Part shown: in pieces, positions 61,163 to 64,000 of the stretch
Numbering within the stretch: the stretch's first letter is position 1
Layout of the letters: every line of letters begins with the position of its first letter
Made by a program: the position numbers and the translations under genes
Notes under the pieces: model-generated
The model's input: the letters and a program-made list of their open reading frames with translations, nothing else
Told to the model about the DNA's origin: nothing
Databases searched by the model: none
Source: Archangium gephyra
GTDB taxonomy: Bacteria; Myxococcota; Myxococcia; Myxococcales; Myxococcaceae
NCBI RefSeq assembly: GCF_001027285.1
Contig: NZ_CP011509.1
Location: 5,232,501-5,296,500, forward strand
Reading direction: 5' to 3'
Length of the DNA stretch: 64,000 bases

Positions 61163-61612
61163 ATGCTGGACAAGAACGCGATCGGCCGGGCCTCCCCGCC
61201 GTTCCTGAACGAGGTGGAGAAGGGCGCCATCCGGCGCTTCGCCGAGTCCCTCGGCGATTACAACCCCATCTATTACGACGAGGAGTATGCGCGGGCCTCG
61301 GGCTACCCCACGGTAGTGGCCCCGCCCACCTTCCCGGCGTCCTTCAGCTCCGCGGCGGATCTGCGCGAGCTGCTGGGGGTGGGCATCAAGAGCCTGCTGC
61401 ACGCCGAGCAGTCCTTCGAGTACGAGCGCCCCATCTTCGCCGGTGACCGCATCTTCGTCGCCACCCGGGTGTCGGACGTGCTCGAGCGGACCGGCCCGGC
61501 GGGCAAGATGGATGTCGCCGTCATCGAGGACGAGGGCCGGGACGAGGAAGGCAACCTCGTGTTCCGCGCCCGCCGGACGCTCATCGTCCGCGCCGCCAAG
61601 GAGAATCCGTAA
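61163..61612 (+). CDS. MaoC-type dehydratase subunit lacking the catalytic His (HadA-like)
   Basis: The 149-residue protein has a hot-dog fold signature FAESLGDYNPIYYDEEYA. Asp32 is present, but the position of the catalytic His (compare the next gene) is Tyr37. Such non-catalytic subunits, as in mycobacterial HadA, bind the acyl chain while a partner supplies the active site. The stop overlaps the next start (TAATG). ATG 61163 follows GGGAGAGGG. Confidence 0.88.
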   Translation: MLDKNAIGRASPPFLNEVEKGAIRRFAESLGDYNPIYYDEEYARASGYPTVVAPPTFPASFSSAADLRELLGVGIKSLLHAEQSFEYERPIFAGDRIFVATRVSDVLERTGPAGKMDVAVIEDEGRDEEGNLVFRARRTLIVRAAKENP

Positions 61613-62286
61613 TGCCCGCGCGCAAGCTCTATTTCGAAGGCATCCGCGTCGGCGACGAGCTGCCGGCGCTGGCCAAGGCCCCCATCGACCGCGTGCAGCT
61701 GTCGCGCTACGCCGGTGCCTCGGGTGATTTCAACCCCGTCCACGTGGACGAGGTGTACGCCAAGAGCGTGGGCATGCCCTCCGTGTATGCCCCGGGCATG
61801 CTCGTCATGGGCATGCTGGGCCAGCTCATCAGCGACTGGGCCCGTGGCGGCCAGCTGCGCCGCTACCACGTGCGTTTCATCAAGATGGTGTGGCCCGGTG
61901 ACACCGTCGTCTGCAAGGGCCGCGTGAGCGACCGGCACGGCGAGGGCGGCCGCTACTTCGTCGACGTGGAGCTGTGGGCGGAGAACCAGCGCGGTGAGCT
62001 GGTGATGAAGGGCAACTCCACCATCCAGCTCTTCTTCTCGCTGGAGGACGAGAACCGGCAGCGCGCCGGCCAGTCCCCCATCGTCGTGGAAGTGCCGCGC
62101 GAGAGCCTCCTCCAGGCCTCCGCCACCCAGACGGGCGGCGAGGGCGAGGAGGACGACGAGCGCAGGGCCGCCAGCATGTCTGGCAAGAAGACGACGGGCT
62201 CCAAGCCGGCCGCCAAGACGGCCACGGCGCCCGCGGCCTCACCGGCCTCCGCGGCCTCCGCGGCCGCGAAGAAGGCCAAGAAGTAG
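61612..62286 (+). CDS. MaoC-type (R)-specific dehydratase, catalytic subunit (HadB-like)
   Basis: The 224-residue protein has the hydratase signature SGDFNPVHVDEVYA with catalytic Asp39 and His44. It pairs with the preceding HadA-like protein, so they probably form one heterodimeric 3-hydroxyacyl hydratase/dehydratase. The last 50 residues are an Ala/Lys-rich disordered tail that is unusual for the family. Confidence 0.9.
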   Translation: MPARKLYFEGIRVGDELPALAKAPIDRVQLSRYAGASGDFNPVHVDEVYAKSVGMPSVYAPGMLVMGMLGQLISDWARGGQLRRYHVRFIKMVWPGDTVVCKGRVSDRHGEGGRYFVDVELWAENQRGELVMKGNSTIQLFFSLEDENRQRAGQSPIVVEVPRESLLQASATQTGGEGEEDDERRAASMSGKKTTGSKPAAKTATAPAASPASAASAAAKKAKK

Positions 62287-62317
62287 GACTTTCCCCTTCA
62301 GTCCCCTCCCTGTAGGG

Positions 62318-62341
62318 GCGGCGAGCAACCCTCGCCGCTCC
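62318..62341. other. hairpin after the dehydratase operon
   Basis: GGCGGCGAG pairs with CTCGCCGC(T) around CAAC. No T-tract follows, so termination would be weak. It lies in the 199-bp gap before the acyl-CoA dehydrogenase gene. Confidence 0.35.
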
Positions 62342-62362
62342 AACGCGGAGCGTCACTTTTGA

Positions 62363-62400
62363 TTGATTCTGGAGTCAATCGGGATTGACTCTCGAATCAA
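62363..62400. promoter_or_regulatory. 38-bp dyad operator before the acyl-CoA dehydrogenase gene
   Basis: An 18-bp arm (TTGATTC, three bases, AGTCAATC) at 62363-62380 is matched at 16 of 18 positions by the inverted arm at 62383-62400, with GG at the centre. Each arm is itself partly palindromic (TTGA/TCAA). This is the size and form of a site for one or two dimers of a TetR-like or FadR-like regulator. The dyad lies about 86 bp before the start codon. Confidence 0.65.
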
Positions 62401-62485
62401 CAGACGTAACCTTTGCGTGTCCCAAGTGGAGCCGCTGACCGCCGATTCGACGGCCGTGAGCTCCACCAACGTACGGGAGGGGCTC

Positions 62486-64000
62486 ATGTCCGCCGGCATC
62501 AACACCTACAAGACCGACCTTCGGGAAATCTTCTTCACGCTGTTCGAGCAGTTCGGCTTCGGCCAGGTCGCGGGGCAGGCCCCCTTTGATGCCTGGGGAC
62601 CGGATGAGGCGAAGGCCGTCCTCCAGGAGACGTACCGCTTCGCGAAGGATGTGCTCGGGCCCCTCAACTCCTCGGGTGACCGGGAGGGCTGCCGGCTGGA
62701 GAACGGCGCGGTCATCACCCCCAAGGGCTTCAAGGACGCCTGGAAGAAGCTCTACGAGCAGGGCTTCAAGACGGTGGCGGTGAGCCCGGACCATGGCGGC
62801 CAGGGCGGCCCCATCATGCTCCAGGTGCTCATCGAGGAGATCCTCTCGGGGGCCAACTCGGCCTTCAACATGTACCCGGGCCTGGCCTTCGGCGCGGCGG
62901 AACTGATCGCCGAGTGCGGCACCTCGGAGCAGAAGAAGCTGTACGTGGAGCGCATGCTCAACGGCACCTGGGGCGGCACCATGTGCCTCACCGAGCCGCA
63001 TGCCGGCTCGGACGTGGGCGCGGCCAAGTCGAGCGCGCGCAAGAACGCGGACGGCACCTACAGCATCCGCGGCACGAAGATCTTCATCTCGGGCGGTGAC
63101 CACGATCTGGCGGAGAACGTGGTGCACCTGGTGCTGGCGCGCATCGAGGGCGCGGCGCCGGGGACCAAGGGCCTGTCGCTCTTCATCGTGCCGAAGATCC
63201 GCGTGAACGCGGACGGCAGCCTGGCGGGGAGCAATGACGTCTCGGTGGGCTCCATCGAGCACAAGATGGGCATCCGGGCGTCCGCCACCTGTGTGCTGAA
63301 CTTCGGCGAGAACGACGGCTGTGTGGGCGAGCTGGTGGGCGGCATCGAGAACGTCGGCATGAGCCAGATGTTCAAGATGATGAACGGCGCGCGCATCGCG
63401 GTGGGCATCCAGGGCGTGGCGCTGGCGAGCGCGGCGTACTTCAACGCGCTGGAGTACGCGAAGGATCGCAAGCAGGGCGCGCACCTGAGCAAGTGGAAGG
63501 ACCCGTCGGCGCCGCGCGTGCCCATCATCGAGCACCCGGACGTGCGCCGCATGCTGCTGGAGATGAAGGCGCACGTGGAGGGCATCCGCGCGCTCATCGT
63601 CAAGCTGGCCATGCACACGGACAAGGCGCAGATGCTGGCGGGCAAGGACGATGATCAGGCGGCCTACCACCGCGGGCAGGTGGAGCTGCTGACGCCGCTG
63701 GTGAAGTCGTACGCGTCGGACCAGGCCTTCCGGCTGTGCGCGCAGGCCATCCAGGTGTACGGCGGCGCGGGCTACTGCCAGGACTACCCGGTGGAGCAGT
63801 ACACGCGCGACTCGAAGATCTTCTCCATCTACGAGGGCACCAACCACATCCAGGCGATGGATCTGGTGGGCCGGAAGATGGGGCAGTCGGGCGGCGCGAA
63901 CTTCCAGCAGTTCATGGCGGACGTGGGCGGCTTCATCGAGGCGAACCGCGAGCACAAGGTGCTCGGCGAGGCGGTGAAGCAGCTGGCGGCGGCGCAGGAA
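62486..64000 (+). CDS. acyl-CoA dehydrogenase (partial at window end)
   Basis: 505 residues are visible, open at the 3' edge of the window. The protein has MCLTEPHAGSDVGAAKSSA (flavin/substrate region), IRGTKIFISGGDHDL, and the C-terminal SIYEGTNHIQAMDLVGRKM with the catalytic-type Glu. It resembles the long FadE5-type acyl-CoA dehydrogenases, which catalyse the first step of beta-oxidation. ATG 62486 follows GGGAGGGGCTC. The dyad upstream suggests fatty-acid-responsive control. Confidence 0.93.
   Translation, partial: MSAGINTYKTDLREIFFTLFEQFGFGQVAGQAPFDAWGPDEAKAVLQETYRFAKDVLGPLNSSGDREGCRLENGAVITPKGFKDAWKKLYEQGFKTVAVSPDHGGQGGPIMLQVLIEEILSGANSAFNMYPGLAFGAAELIAECGTSEQKKLYVERMLNGTWGGTMCLTEPHAGSDVGAAKSSARKNADGTYSIRGTKIFISGGDHDLAENVVHLVLARIEGAAPGTKGLSLFIVPKIRVNADGSLAGSNDVSVGSIEHKMGIRASATCVLNFGENDGCVGELVGGIENVGMSQMFKMMNGARIAVGIQGVALASAAYFNALEYAKDRKQGAHLSKWKDPSAPRVPIIEHPDVRRMLLEMKAHVEGIRALIVKLAMHTDKAQMLAGKDDDQAAYHRGQVELLTPLVKSYASDQAFRLCAQAIQVYGGAGYCQDYPVEQYTRDSKIFSIYEGTNHIQAMDLVGRKMGQSGGANFQQFMADVGGFIEANREHKVLGEAVKQLAAAQE

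Overview
The window is high-GC DNA with very strong G/C third-codon bias. It carries PEGA-type and membrane-anchored Ser/Thr kinases, many lipoproteins, an NtrC-type response regulator, an HD-GYP response regulator and a SpoIID-type protein. This mix points to a myxobacterium, most likely of the Cystobacter/Archangium/Stigmatella/Hyalangium kind. The assignment rests on gene content and protein style, not on a database search.

Layout. 1-3.7 kb is the downstream part of an rRNA operon: the 3' end of a tRNA-Ile, tRNA-Ala(TGC), 23S and 5S, with extended processing stems and a terminator. 3.9-9.4 kb holds a PEGA Ser/Thr kinase and two overlapping lysine 2,3-aminomutase-family radical SAM genes. 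9.4-11.1 kb has three small minus-strand envelope or regulatory genes. 11.1-18.1 kb is a plus-strand housekeeping block: a SpoIID-like protein (frameshifted as assembled), queA, tgt, yajC, secD and secF, closed by a strong terminator. 18.2-28.1 kb contains an outer-membrane protein, recJ, a YHS protein, a TPR lipoprotein, a coupled metalloprotease-lipoprotein/outer-membrane protein pair, another outer-membrane-type protein divergent from aspS, and a diacylglycerol-kinase-like lipid kinase. 28.1-39 kb holds a lipoprotein, a histidine kinase/sigma54 activator pair, a SulP transporter, a serine hydrolase, an amidohydrolase and a six-TM Ser/Thr kinase.

39.0-47.3 kb is the most unusual part. It is a minus-strand run of six closely packed genes: a DUF2809-like membrane protein, a lectin-fold lipoprotein, a nitrilase-superfamily enzyme with a visible E-K-C triad, a 1301-residue protein of no recognised family ending in 11-residue amphipathic repeats, a muramidase with a peptidoglycan-binding domain but no signal peptide, and a four-TM protein translationally coupled to the muramidase. 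No such combination is known to me.

47.4-59.9 kb contains DUF72, a coiled-coil/Smr pair, an esterase (frameshifted as assembled), a RapA-like SNF2 helicase, a DUF58/MoxR/zinc-ribbon operon (zinc-ribbon gene frameshifted), a HEAT-cyclophilin lipoprotein and the HD-GYP regulator. 60.1-64 kb looks like lipid or acyl-CoA metabolism: a dehydrogenase, a HadA/HadB-like dehydratase pair, a strong 38-bp dyad operator, and an acyl-CoA dehydrogenase running off the window.

Three genes carry the same lesion, one base short in a C/G homopolymer. That pattern suggests assembly homopolymer errors rather than three independent pseudogenes. No CRISPR array, insertion sequence or prophage was seen.
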